A DNA stretch of 64,000 bases from Paraburkholderia largidicola. Its GTDB lineage: Bacteria > Pseudomonadota > Gammaproteobacteria > Burkholderiales > Burkholderiaceae. The notes beneath the pieces are model-generated. The model had not been told where the DNA came from. It saw nothing but the letters and a program-made list of their open reading frames with translations, and did not search any database. The stretch's first letter is position 1. Each line of letters opens with the position of its first letter. The stretch spans positions 1,302,001-1,366,000 of the forward strand of contig NZ_AP023176.1 in assembly GCF_013426895.1 (NCBI RefSeq), in the 5' to 3' direction. Made by a program: the position numbers and the translations under genes. This document shows, piece by piece, positions 36,220 through 44,504 of this stretch.

Positions 36220-37887
36220 ATGACCCGGTCCGCCTCACCGCCTGTTTCGGGCGAATACGACTATCTCGTGATCGGCGCCGGCTCCGCCGGCTGCGCCGTC
36301 GCAGGACGTCTGTCGGACGATCCGACGGTCAGCGTCGCCGTACTCGAAAACGGCGGCCCCGACGACCATTACCTGATCTGGACACCCGTCGGTCTCGCTA
36401 AAACCGTCGTCAAGCCCGGTCCGTACAACTACGGCTACTACACCGAGCCGCAGCCGGAACTGGATGGCCGCCGCAGCTACCAGCCGCGTGGACGCGTGCT
36501 CGGCGGCTCGTCGTCGCTCAACGGCATGGTGTATATCCGGGGCCATCGCAAGGATTACGACGACTGGGCCGCGCAAGGCTGCACAGGATGGCGCTACGAC
36601 GACGTCCTGCCGTACTTCAAGCGCAGCGAAAACAACACGCGCTTTGCCGGCACGGCCAACCCGTGGCATGGAACGGACGGCCCCCTGTACGTCAACGACC
36701 TTCGTTCGCCCAACCCGTTTTGCCAGTACTTCCTGGACGCTGCGCAGCAGGCCGGCCACGCACTGAACGACGACTTCAACGGCGCCGAACAGGAAGGCTT
36801 CGGCTACTACCAGGTGACCCAGCACAACGGCGAACGCTGGAACGCCGCGCGTGCCTATCTGCATCGCGGCAAGACCGTCGACGGGCGATACAACGGCGGC
36901 CGCCATAACCTGCATGTGCTGACGGGGACGCAGGCGCTGCGGCTCGTGTTCGAAGGTCGGCGCGCGGTGGGCGTGGTGGTCTCGCGTGACGGCGTCGAAC
37001 AGACCTTGCGCGCCCGACGCGAAGTGATCGTGAGCGGCGGCGTATTCAATTCGCCGCAACTGCTGCTCGCGTCAGGCATCGGGCCGGCGAAGCATCTGCA
37101 GGACATGGGCGTCGAAGTCCGGCACGATCTTCCCGGTGTCGGCGAGAACCTGCAGGATCATCTGGACATCGTGATCAACACGCAGCTGGACAGCACGGAT
37201 CTGTTCGGCGCCACACTGCGTGGCGGCTTGCGCCTGTTGAAGGAAATCCGCCGCTACCGGCGCCAACGTGCCGGCATGCTGACATCGAACTTCGTCGAAG
37301 CGGGCGCGTTCGTGAAGAGCCGGCCCGAACTCGATCGGCCCGACCTCAATCTCGTCTTCACGGTGGCGCTGATCGGCAATCGCAACATGGGCAGCCGGCG
37401 CAAGCTGGGGCATGGCTACTCGGGGCATATCTGCGTGCTGCGACCCGAGAGCCGCGGTGTGGTTCGTCTGCGGTCGCCAGACATGCGCGACGCGCCGCTG
37501 ATCGATACGCGCCTGATGAGCGCGCCGCGCGACATGGAAACGCTGATCGCCGGTATCCGCATCATGCGCGACGTGATGAACCAGCCGGCCATGAAAGATC
37601 TCGGCGGGCGCGAGATGAAAAGCGAAAGCTTCGCGAGCGAGGAAAGCTTGCGCGCCTTCGTGCGCGCCCACGCCGATTGTCTGTATCACCCGGTCGGCAC
37701 CTGCCGGATGGGCGCGTCCAGCGATCCGCTTGCCGTCGTCGACAGCGAACTGCGCGTGAGAGGCATCGAGCGGTTGCGTGTCGTCGATTGCTCGATCATG
37801 CCCACGCTGATCGGCGGCAATACGAACGCGCCCGCCATGATGATCGGCGAAAAGGCGGCGGACATGATTCGCGCCGCCGCGCGCTGA
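36220..37887 (+). CDS. GMC-family FAD alcohol dehydrogenase (choline dehydrogenase-like)
   Basis: 555 residues from ATG 36220 with AAGGA upstream. The FAD dinucleotide site is 'DYLVIGAGSAGCAVAGRLSD' (GAGSAG at 19-24). The second GMC signature is 'GRVLGGSSSLNGMVYIRGH'. The active-site base H490 sits in 'YHPVGTCRMG' and the partner residue in 'GGNTNAPAMMIGEKAA' (about 532-547). Members oxidise primary alcohols such as choline or long-chain alkanols to aldehydes. The next gene, an alkylsulfatase 78 bases downstream, releases primary alcohols, so an alkanol is the likely substrate. No signal peptide is visible. Confidence 0.92.
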   Translation: MTRSASPPVSGEYDYLVIGAGSAGCAVAGRLSDDPTVSVAVLENGGPDDHYLIWTPVGLAKTVVKPGPYNYGYYTEPQPELDGRRSYQPRGRVLGGSSSLNGMVYIRGHRKDYDDWAAQGCTGWRYDDVLPYFKRSENNTRFAGTANPWHGTDGPLYVNDLRSPNPFCQYFLDAAQQAGHALNDDFNGAEQEGFGYYQVTQHNGERWNAARAYLHRGKTVDGRYNGGRHNLHVLTGTQALRLVFEGRRAVGVVVSRDGVEQTLRARREVIVSGGVFNSPQLLLASGIGPAKHLQDMGVEVRHDLPGVGENLQDHLDIVINTQLDSTDLFGATLRGGLRLLKEIRRYRRQRAGMLTSNFVEAGAFVKSRPELDRPDLNLVFTVALIGNRNMGSRRKLGHGYSGHICVLRPESRGVVRLRSPDMRDAPLIDTRLMSAPRDMETLIAGIRIMRDVMNQPAMKDLGGREMKSESFASEESLRAFVRAHADCLYHPVGTCRMGASSDPLAVVDSELRVRGIERLRVVDCSIMPTLIGGNTNAPAMMIGEKAADMIRAAAR

Positions 37888-37965
37888 TTCGAAACACCAA
37901 CAACCCGGATTCAGCGTCCGCGAGTCTTGAGATCGCGGCCGCAACCTGTCGAACAGGAGCATCTG

Positions 37966-39882
37966 ATGTCCCACCACACGCCGTATCAATCATTGCCCGC
38001 TTCCGCCGCCACCGTATCCATGCAAGAACGTGCGCTGCGTGAATTGCCGCCCGACGATCCCCTTGAAGAGGCCGACGCGCGACGCGGTTTCATCGGCTCG
38101 ATTCCCGATGCGGAGATTCGCGGCGCGTACGATCAACTGGTCTGGAGCCTCGCTGACTACCGTTTTCTCGAAGAGGAACACGCGCCCGCCACAGCGCATC
38201 CCGCGCTGTGGCGTCATGCGCGATTGAACATGCTGCATGGGCTGTTCAGGGTGACGGAACGCATCTACCAGGTGAGAGGCTTCGACGTCTCGAACATCAC
38301 GTTCATCGAGGGCGACAGCGGGCTGATCGTGATCGATCCGCTGACCTGCAAGGAGACAGCCGCCGCCGCGCTCGATCTGTATTTTGCGCATCGCCCGAAG
38401 CGACCCGTCGTCGCTGTGATTTACAGTCACAGTCATGCCGATCATTTCGGCGGCGTGCGCGGCGTCGTCAACGAGCAGGATGTGATCGCAGGCAAGACAG
38501 CGATCATTGCGCCAGTGGGATTCATGGAAGAGGCGGTCTCGGAGAACGTGATGGCGGGCACGGCTATGGCACGCCGTGCGCAGTTCCAGTTCGGCCACAC
38601 GCTCGCGCGCAATGCCTGTTGCCAGATCGACGCGGGCATGGGCAAAACCATTCCACGCGGGACGATCACGCTGATCACGCCGACGCAACTGATCAGGGAG
38701 ATGTCGGAGACGCACGTGATCGACGGCGTCGAGATCGTGTTTCAGTTGACGCCCGAAAGCGAAGCGCCCGCCGAGATGCATTTCTACTTTCCGCAGGAAC
38801 GCGCACTCAATCTCGCGGAGAATGGGACGCGCTCGTTGCACAATCTGTGTCCGCTGCGCGGCGCGCAGGTGCGCAACGCGCAATTGTGGTCGCGCTACCT
38901 CGGCGAATCGCTCGACCGCTACGGACGCGACGCCGAAGTCGTGTTCGCGCAGCACAACTGGCCGACGTGGGGCAATAAGCGAATCGTCCACTACCTGGAA
39001 GCGCAACGGGATCTCTACAAGTTCCTGCACGATCAGACCGTACGGCTCATGAATCACGGGCTGAACGCCGTCGAAATCGCCGAGCAGATCCAGCTGCCCG
39101 ACGCGTTGCTCAACACGTGGCATACGCGCGGCTACTACGGCACCGTCTCGCATAACGTGAAGGCGATTTACCAGCACTATCTGAGCTGGTACGACGGCAA
39201 TCCGAGTCATCTGCATGCGCTGCCGCCAGAAGCCTCGGCGCCTCGTTACGTCGAGTACATGGGCGGCGCCGATGCGATTCTCGAACGCGCCCGCGCCGAC
39301 TTCGAAAAAGGCGAGTACCGGTGGGTCGCGCAAGTGATGAATCATCTGGTGTTCGCCCAACCGCGCTTACGCGAGGCGCGCGAACTCGGCGCGGCCGCGC
39401 TGGAGCAGATGGGATATCAGGCGGAGTCCGCGACGTGGCGTAACGCGTTCCTGCTCGGCGCGCGCGAATTGCGCGAGGGGCGCGGCGAGGCTTCGACGCA
39501 GTTCGGCAACCGCAGCCGCGACATGGTGTGCGCGATAACGGAAGAAATGTTCTTCGACTATCTTGCGGTCAGGGTCGATGGTTTGAAGGCGCAGCATCTG
39601 AAGATGCAGATCGACTGGCAATTCACCGATCTTCGCAGACAGTTCACGCTGAATCTGCACCATGGCGCGTTGACGTGGTCATCGTGCGTGCGTGGGGAAG
39701 GCACCGATCTGCACATTTCGATGTCGAGGCAGACGCTGAATCGCATTCTCTGCGGCGAGACGGGTTTCAAGGATGCTGTCGCGGCACGTGAGATTCAACT
39801 GGAAGGCGATGTTGCGCTGTTCCGCGCGCTGCTCGAAACGCTCGATCAGTTCAACGGCGATTTCAATATCGTCGAGCCGTAG
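37966..39882 (+). CDS. Alkyl sulfatase of the metallo-beta-lactamase family (SdsA/BDS1-like)
   Basis: 638 residues. The zinc site H155-x-H157-x-D159-H160 is in 'IYSHSHADHFGGVRG'. 'LNLAENGTRSLHNL' and 'FAQHNWPTWGNKRIV' carry further ligands and substrate residues of the class. The dimerisation domain ('HYLSWYDGNPSHLHALPPEA') and the C-terminal SCP2-like domain follow in the usual order. It hydrolyses primary alkyl sulfates such as dodecyl sulfate to alcohol and sulfate. ATG 37966 has AGGAG. Unlike periplasmic or secreted relatives, no signal peptide is visible, so it may act in the cytoplasm. It is paired with a GMC alcohol dehydrogenase. Confidence 0.93.
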   Translation: MSHHTPYQSLPASAATVSMQERALRELPPDDPLEEADARRGFIGSIPDAEIRGAYDQLVWSLADYRFLEEEHAPATAHPALWRHARLNMLHGLFRVTERIYQVRGFDVSNITFIEGDSGLIVIDPLTCKETAAAALDLYFAHRPKRPVVAVIYSHSHADHFGGVRGVVNEQDVIAGKTAIIAPVGFMEEAVSENVMAGTAMARRAQFQFGHTLARNACCQIDAGMGKTIPRGTITLITPTQLIREMSETHVIDGVEIVFQLTPESEAPAEMHFYFPQERALNLAENGTRSLHNLCPLRGAQVRNAQLWSRYLGESLDRYGRDAEVVFAQHNWPTWGNKRIVHYLEAQRDLYKFLHDQTVRLMNHGLNAVEIAEQIQLPDALLNTWHTRGYYGTVSHNVKAIYQHYLSWYDGNPSHLHALPPEASAPRYVEYMGGADAILERARADFEKGEYRWVAQVMNHLVFAQPRLREARELGAAALEQMGYQAESATWRNAFLLGARELREGRGEASTQFGNRSRDMVCAITEEMFFDYLAVRVDGLKAQHLKMQIDWQFTDLRRQFTLNLHHGALTWSSCVRGEGTDLHISMSRQTLNRILCGETGFKDAVAAREIQLEGDVALFRALLETLDQFNGDFNIVEP

Positions 39883-40001
39883 TCCGTCTGGTCCGATACC
39901 ACGACCGCCTTGCCCTGCTCTTTCGCAAGCTTCGCCGGCAAGGCGATCATGACGAGATAGATGCGCACGAGCACGCCCGCAAACCACAGTGAGACAGGCA
40001 T
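39846..40001 (-). CDS. Possible 51-aa membrane peptide
   Basis: ATG 40001 opens 'PVSLWFAGVLVRIYLVMIAL', a good membrane helix followed by a charged tail. The ORF overlaps the 3' end of the alkylsulfatase gene on the other strand by 37 bases and has no clear ribosome site. It may be a real small protein or a chance hydrophobic frame. Confidence 0.22.
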   Translation of the reverse strand: MPVSLWFAGVLVRIYLVMIALPAKLAKEQGKAVVVSDQTDYGSTILKSPLN

Positions 40002-40145
40002 CCCCGCATGCCGAATAGATCGCCGATCGATCGCTCTCACTGAAGTTGCCTGACGGGATACAACTAGTTCACCCAATTCGCATCAATAAATCCGGATGCC
40101 TAATCATAAAGATCATTCAGATCCCTTTTTATGATCGGGCCATTC

Positions 40146-40556
40146 TCAGTTGTCGAACGTGCCGCGATATTCAGGCGCGGCGTCACAGCGCGTGTTCAAT
40201 TCGAACATCACTCCGCCCGGCGCGCGACAGAAGAAGCGTGAACCCCGGCCATTGTTGAAAATGTCGGTCTCCATCTGCACGCCGTCCGCCTTGAAACGCT
40301 CATACAACGCGCGAACGTCATCGAAGTCCGGCAACTCGAAGCCGACATGAAAGTTCTTCGGCCATGCCGGGACATCGTCGCTGGCGTGATCGATCACGAC
40401 GTCATAGCCGGGACGCTTCAGGATGTACGATTTCTCCCACGTTCCCGCGATCGTGAAGCCCAGGTACTGTTCGAAGAACTTCGCGGTCGCGGCGGTATCG
40501 GCGGAAGGAAAGCTCAGGTGGTTGAGCTTCATGCTTTGGGTAAGGTCATTCATCAT
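40146..40556 (-). CDS. VOC-family (glyoxalase-like) protein
   Basis: About 136 residues, or 128 if the inner ATG is used. 'MKLNHLSFPSADTAATAKFF' and 'EQYLGFTIAGTWEK' are the first beta-alpha-beta-beta-beta unit. 'NFHVGFELPDFDDVRALYER' and 'GSRFFCRAPGGVMFELNTR' are the second. The metal-binding positions are H13-like ('LNHLSF'), H ('NFHVGF') and E ('MFELN'). The fold is used by dioxygenases, isomerases and resistance proteins, so no reaction can be named. It is downstream of a TetR gene on the same strand, separated by 200 bases, and may be its target. Confidence 0.85.
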   Translation of the reverse strand: MMNDLTQSMKLNHLSFPSADTAATAKFFEQYLGFTIAGTWEKSYILKRPGYDVVIDHASDDVPAWPKNFHVGFELPDFDDVRALYERFKADGVQMETDIFNNGRGSRFFCRAPGGVMFELNTRCDAAPEYRGTFDN

Positions 40557-40756
40557 CGGTCTCTCTTACTGAGCAGTGGCCCTATGCCACGTCTGCCCGA
40601 GGACCTCAGAATAAAAGCAGAGGCTCACATCCAACAACTCGCATTGCGCGCACCCGCCGATGCACGCGAAACCCGCCTGCGCAAAGGCCTTTCAGCCGAT
40701 ACCCGACCACGGACGGCAATCCGTTTGCTCACATTCGCGCATGTTTCGCCGTGCAT

Positions 40757-41368
40757 TCAGGGCGCGCCCGTCATCGACAGATAGCCGAATACAGCCGCCC
40801 GCACGCGATATTCGAGGTTCTCGATATCGGTCTCGCCTCGCTCGCCAGCCGCATCGACGATGCCCCGCACGATCGCGAACAGGTCGCCTGCCGCGACCTC
40901 GGGATGTGCATGCCGGGGAATCGCGCGCTTGATGACCTCGGTGGTCATCTGTTCGAGTTCCGGCTTGGCCAGTTCGTCGCGCAATGCGGGCCGACCCTCT
41001 TCGATATCGAGCAGTCGCGCCAGGCGCGGACGCTGCAGTTGCTGGCGCACGGCCGCGCCGATCAGATGCTCCAGCCCGGCCTTGCCGCTGCGCTTCGTGA
41101 GCGCGACGGCGATGTCCTCATGAAAACGCTGCATCTCGCGACGGATCAGCGCGACAGTCAACGCGTCCTTGCCCGGAAAGTACTGATAGAGCGAGCCGAT
41201 GCTGACGCCGGCCCGCGCGGCCACTGCATTCGTGTTGAATCCGTCGAATCCTTCCGCTTCCAGAATCTGCGCAGCGGCCTCGATGATCGCTGCGACTGTC
41301 TCTTCCGAGCGCGGCTGGCTCGGCGTCTTTCGGGGCCGCAAGCGCTTTTGCGGTAACCGCTCGTTCAT
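40757..41368 (-). CDS. TetR/AcrR-family regulator
   Basis: 203 residues. The helix-turn-helix occupies about 20-70 ('TVAAIIEAAAQILEAEGFDG', 'VAARAGVSIGSLYQYFPGKD'), the standard TetR pattern. The remainder is an all-helical ligand domain ('LARLLDIEEGRPALRDELAK') of the AcrR-like C-terminal type. It may repress itself and the downstream VOC gene; no operator was identified with confidence. The start MNERLPQKRLRPRK with basic residues is normal for these proteins. Confidence 0.92.
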   Translation of the reverse strand: MNERLPQKRLRPRKTPSQPRSEETVAAIIEAAAQILEAEGFDGFNTNAVAARAGVSIGSLYQYFPGKDALTVALIRREMQRFHEDIAVALTKRSGKAGLEHLIGAAVRQQLQRPRLARLLDIEEGRPALRDELAKPELEQMTTEVIKRAIPRHAHPEVAAGDLFAIVRGIVDAAGERGETDIENLEYRVRAAVFGYLSMTGAP

Positions 41369-41458
41369 TCGTGTCGTCCTTGTGGAGTCTCGTGCCCGTC
41401 AAAGCCGTGCAACGAAACCTATTCTACGGGCCACGGGACGACGCAAAGAAAACACACA

Positions 41459-41560
41459 TCAGAGCGCGCCGCTGAGCGAAACGGCGATGGCAAGTCCGAT
41501 ATTGACGGCGACCAGCACGATCCAGCCGGTCAACGCCCATAGAGGTGCGATACGAAGCAT
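41459..41560 (-). CDS. 33-residue single-pass membrane peptide
   Basis: ATG 41560 is preceded by GGAGGG at good spacing. The product reads MLRIAPLWALTGWIVLVAVN followed by more hydrophobic residues: one membrane helix covers nearly the whole peptide. Longer upstream readings of the frame lack a start with ribosome site. Such short hydrophobic proteins are often missed by gene callers. Function unknown; it lies between the LysR and TetR genes on the same strand. Confidence 0.5.
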   Translation of the reverse strand: MLRIAPLWALTGWIVLVAVNIGLAIAVSLSGAL

Positions 41561-41702
41561 GATGCCCTCCACCCAGGTATCGACGGCGCGTCGATATGAC
41601 TGAATGGTAGGAGCCGCGCTTCCGCGCCGGTAGATACACGCGGGAACACTCACCGTTTCCACGTTCGCACCAATGCGCACCCGGCAGGCGACATTCAGCG
41701 CA

Positions 41703-42731
41703 TCACGCCTGACGCTCGCTCTCCCGTGAGTCGATATAGAAATCGTCGAGGCAAAGCAGATTCAGCGCCCGGATATGCTCGGTCATGAAATCGATGAACA
41801 CGCGGATGCGCGAAGGCAGATGCTGTCGGCAGAGGTAGCAGATGTAGTGTCCCCGATCGTCGGGTACATGCCGCCTCAAGGCCATCACGAGTTCATTGCG
41901 CGCGAGATGATCGGCTACCTGATAGCCCGGCAGTTGCGCGATGCCGCGCCCTTCGAGCACCGCGCGCAATACCAGGTCCGCGTCGTTGAAGGTCAATCTG
42001 GCCGTCGGCAGGAACTTGCGCATATGGCCGTCGACCTTGAACTCCCATTCGTAGACGCGCCCGCCCGAGAACCTGAGGTTGATGCACTCGTGTTGCGCGA
42101 GGTCTTCGAGCGTCGTGGGCAAGCCATGTTGTTCGGCGTAGAGACGCGACGCGCACAGCACCATCTGCATCGGCACCAGCTGCTTCGCAATGATGCTGGA
42201 GTCCTCGATACAACCGTCGCGAAACGCCACGTCGATCTGCTCGGCGGCGAAATCCGCGGGCTTGTCGTCGAGAATCAGATCGACGGCGATATCGGGGTAC
42301 GCCTCGCAGAACTGCGCCAGCAACGGCCCCACGACCTTGCGCCCGAAGCCCACGTTCGAGCCGATGCGAAGCACGCCGCGCGGCGGACCGAGGCGCAGAT
42401 CGAGCATGTCGTTCATGGCGTCGACGATATGCGTCACGCCCTGATTGCAGTTCTCGAAGAAACGCTCGCCCTCGCTGGTCAGATGCGTGGATCTCGTCGT
42501 GCGCAGAAATAGCCGGGTACTGAGTTGCGATTCAAGCTTCTGAACATTGCGGCTGACAGCCGAGCGCCCGATTCCCAGGCGCTCGCCCGCTTTCGCGAAG
42601 CTGCCTTCCGTGGCGACCGCCATGAAGGCGATGATTCCCGCGTAGCTGGTCGAAAAGCAGGTGGACAGCGCGTCGGCCGGGTTGGGCAGGCCAACGCGAA
42701 AAGCATGTAGCGATGCATCCGATTGATCCAT
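41703..42731 (-). CDS. LysR-family regulator, divergent from ohr
   Basis: About 342 residues from ATG 42731. The N-terminal helix-turn-helix is 'IIAFMAVATEGSFAKAGERL' then 'GIGRSAVSRNVQKLESQLST', preceded by an unusual 30-residue extension. The effector domain follows ('GVLRIGSNVGFGRKVVGPLL', 'DIAVDLILDDKPADF'). The upstream frame to 42959 probably is not translated. It is divergent from an Ohr/OsmC gene, so a role in its control is plausible. Known ohr genes are usually controlled by MarR-type OhrR, so this would be a different arrangement. Confidence 0.88.
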   Translation of the reverse strand: MDQSDASLHAFRVGLPNPADALSTCFSTSYAGIIAFMAVATEGSFAKAGERLGIGRSAVSRNVQKLESQLSTRLFLRTTRSTHLTSEGERFFENCNQGVTHIVDAMNDMLDLRLGPPRGVLRIGSNVGFGRKVVGPLLAQFCEAYPDIAVDLILDDKPADFAAEQIDVAFRDGCIEDSSIIAKQLVPMQMVLCASRLYAEQHGLPTTLEDLAQHECINLRFSGGRVYEWEFKVDGHMRKFLPTARLTFNDADLVLRAVLEGRGIAQLPGYQVADHLARNELVMALRRHVPDDRGHYICYLCRQHLPSRIRVFIDFMTEHIRALNLLCLDDFYIDSRESERQA

Positions 42732-43061
42732 CGACGGTTCCCACATTCTGGCGTGTGAGCGGAAGTAATCTGGCAAGCCTGCTGAAAGGAGAGGGGCCAG
42801 CTTTCGGCTAGCTTTCCCAGTGTAGGACACATCGAAGAGATGTGGAACCGCTTCCCGCGCCGCGGTATTTCGACTGAACAAAAAACGCGCCGCGGATTGG
42901 CGCCATTCTGGAAACACCGTGAGTCCCTGAACGACGCTACTGCGACATGTTTCCGTCACTTATCATGGGGCCGGGTTCACTGTCGCCTGGTCTGAAAGGG
43001 AGAAGGCCTGGCAAGGGCCATCGATCGCATCGAGGTTCAACGCCAGGCCTGAGAACACATC
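42732..43061. other. Divergent promoter region lysR / ohr with a leader inverted repeat
   Basis: 330 bases without a gene. AGGCCTGGC (43004-43012) and GCCAGGCCT (43042-43050) are perfect arms 29 bases apart, ending 11 bases before the ohr ATG, and could form a leader stem-loop that affects translation. No other signal is obvious. Confidence 0.4.
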
Positions 43062-43565
43062 ATGCAAAAGAAACAGAAACTGGAAGCGCCCCCGCTTTCG
43101 CTGCTCGACCGGTATCGCGGCCGGGAATTCGAGGCGCTCTACACGACGTCCGTCACCGTCTCCGGCGGCGAGACGGGACATGGCCGCGCATCCGGCGTGG
43201 CCCGCTCGGCCGACGGCAACCTCGATGTGCAGTTGCGCTTGCCCACGGAACTCGGCGGTCCCGGCGACGGAACCAATCCCGAGCAACTGTTCGCCGCGGG
43301 CTTTGCGGGCTGCTTTCACGGCGCGCTCAATCTGCTCGGCAAGCGCGCAAAGATGGAACTCAACGACATTGCCGTCGACGTGCAGGTCGCCTTCGGCCGC
43401 GATCCGATGGATGGCGGCTACGCCCTCGTCATCGATGTGCGGGTGCGGATACCGGGCGTCGGCCGTGCAGCGGCGGAAGAACTGGTGCGCAATGCGGAGC
43501 GTTTGTGTCCGTACGCGAAGATGGCCCGACAGGGGACGGTCAATATCGTGGCCGTGGTGGATTGA
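43062..43565 (+). CDS. Ohr/OsmC-family organic hydroperoxide reductase
   Basis: 167 residues. The peroxidatic cysteine C84 lies in 'NPEQLFAAGFAGCFHGALN' and the resolving cysteine C149 in 'ERLCPYAKMARQG', the Ohr pattern. 'TELGGPGDGTNPEQLF' is the usual loop. Ohr reduces fatty-acid and organic hydroperoxides using lipoylated partner proteins. The N-terminus is about 20 residues longer than typical Ohr. It is divergent from a LysR gene and convergent with an AroE-like gene. Confidence 0.9.
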   Translation: MQKKQKLEAPPLSLLDRYRGREFEALYTTSVTVSGGETGHGRASGVARSADGNLDVQLRLPTELGGPGDGTNPEQLFAAGFAGCFHGALNLLGKRAKMELNDIAVDVQVAFGRDPMDGGYALVIDVRVRIPGVGRAAAEELVRNAERLCPYAKMARQGTVNIVAVVD

Positions 43566-43592
43566 GCGCGGACGGTCAGGCTAGTCCGCGCT
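43565..43592. terminator. Hairpin between ohr and the AroE-like gene
   Basis: AGCGCGGAC (43565-43573) pairs with GTCCGCGCT (43584-43592), loop GGTCAGGCTA. An alternative stem GGTCAG (43574-43579) / CTGACC (43591-43596) overlaps it. Sited between two convergent stops; no T-run. Confidence 0.5.
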
Positions 43593-43619
43593 GACCGGCA
43601 TCACCACCGACGCAGCGGC

Positions 43620-44459
43620 TCAGTAGGCGATGGTCGCCGCGCTGCGCAACTCGTCGGGTGTCGCCGTGCCGAAGCCGAAGAACTCCAGATAGGCGGGAAT
43701 CATCTCGAACAGCATGTCGGTGCCGACCTGCACTTCACAGCCCTTCTCGCGCGCGGCGCGCAGGAACGGCGTGTACTCCGACTTCATCACGACTTCGCCG
43801 ACAAAGCACGTGGGCGAGATACGCGCGACATCGAAGGGCAGCGGATCGCCCTCCTTCATGCCAAGCGGTGTCGCGTTCACGACGACGTCGTAGCCGTCGG
43901 GATCTTTCGAGCCAGTGCGGACCGTCAGTGCCGGGTAGTGCTCGCGCAGACGCTGCCCGAGCCCTTCGGCGGATTCATTGCGCGCGTCGTACAACGCAAG
44001 CTCGCCGACGCCCGCCGCCGCCAGCGAAGCCGCGATCGCCGAGCCGACGCCGCCCGAGCCCGAGATCAGCACGCGCGCGCCCTTCAGCTGCCGCCCCTTG
44101 CGCAGCACGCCGCGCACGAAGCCCGCGCCGTCGAACTGATCGCCGAGCAGCGTGCCGTCCGGGCGCTTGAGCACCGCGTTGCAGGCGCCCGCGATACGCA
44201 CGGCGGGCGTGACCTCATCCACCAGTCCGACCGTCGTCACCTTGTGCGGCATCGTGATGAGCGCCCCGCGCAGATTGGTGAAGCGGAAGATCGACTTGAA
44301 GCTCTGCTCGTAATCTTCCGCCTTGACGCCCATCGGCACGACGACGGCGTCGATACCTTTCTGCTCGAACCATGGGTTGTAGATCATCGGCGACTTGAAG
44401 CTTTCGGTCGGAAAACCGATGTGCGCGACGAGGGTGGTCTTTCCGGAAATCATGGTCAA
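43620..44459 (-). CDS. Shikimate/quinate dehydrogenase-like protein (AroE superfamily)
   Basis: 279 residues. The catalytic lysine K73 is in 'ALITMPHKV' (canonical VTIPHK) and the catalytic aspartate in 'GDQFDGAGF' (canonical NTDGxGF). The NAD(P) site is 'VLISGSGGVGSAIAASLAAA' with 'NATPLGM' later. The substrate-binding S-x-S of true AroE is changed to 'ESFKSPMIYNP', so the natural substrate may be quinate, a hydroxylated shikimate or another compound. It follows an MFS transporter by 45 bases and an operator like those of protocatechuate regulators, which favours catabolic use over aromatic amino acid synthesis. Confidence 0.85.
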   Translation of the reverse strand: MTMISGKTTLVAHIGFPTESFKSPMIYNPWFEQKGIDAVVVPMGVKAEDYEQSFKSIFRFTNLRGALITMPHKVTTVGLVDEVTPAVRIAGACNAVLKRPDGTLLGDQFDGAGFVRGVLRKGRQLKGARVLISGSGGVGSAIAASLAAAGVGELALYDARNESAEGLGQRLREHYPALTVRTGSKDPDGYDVVVNATPLGMKEGDPLPFDVARISPTCFVGEVVMKSEYTPFLRAAREKGCEVQVGTDMLFEMIPAYLEFFGFGTATPDELRSAATIAY

Positions 44460-44504
44460 GTGTTCTCTCAGGCGTCGGGTGGCTTCGGCGTGCGTCAGCG
44501 CAGG

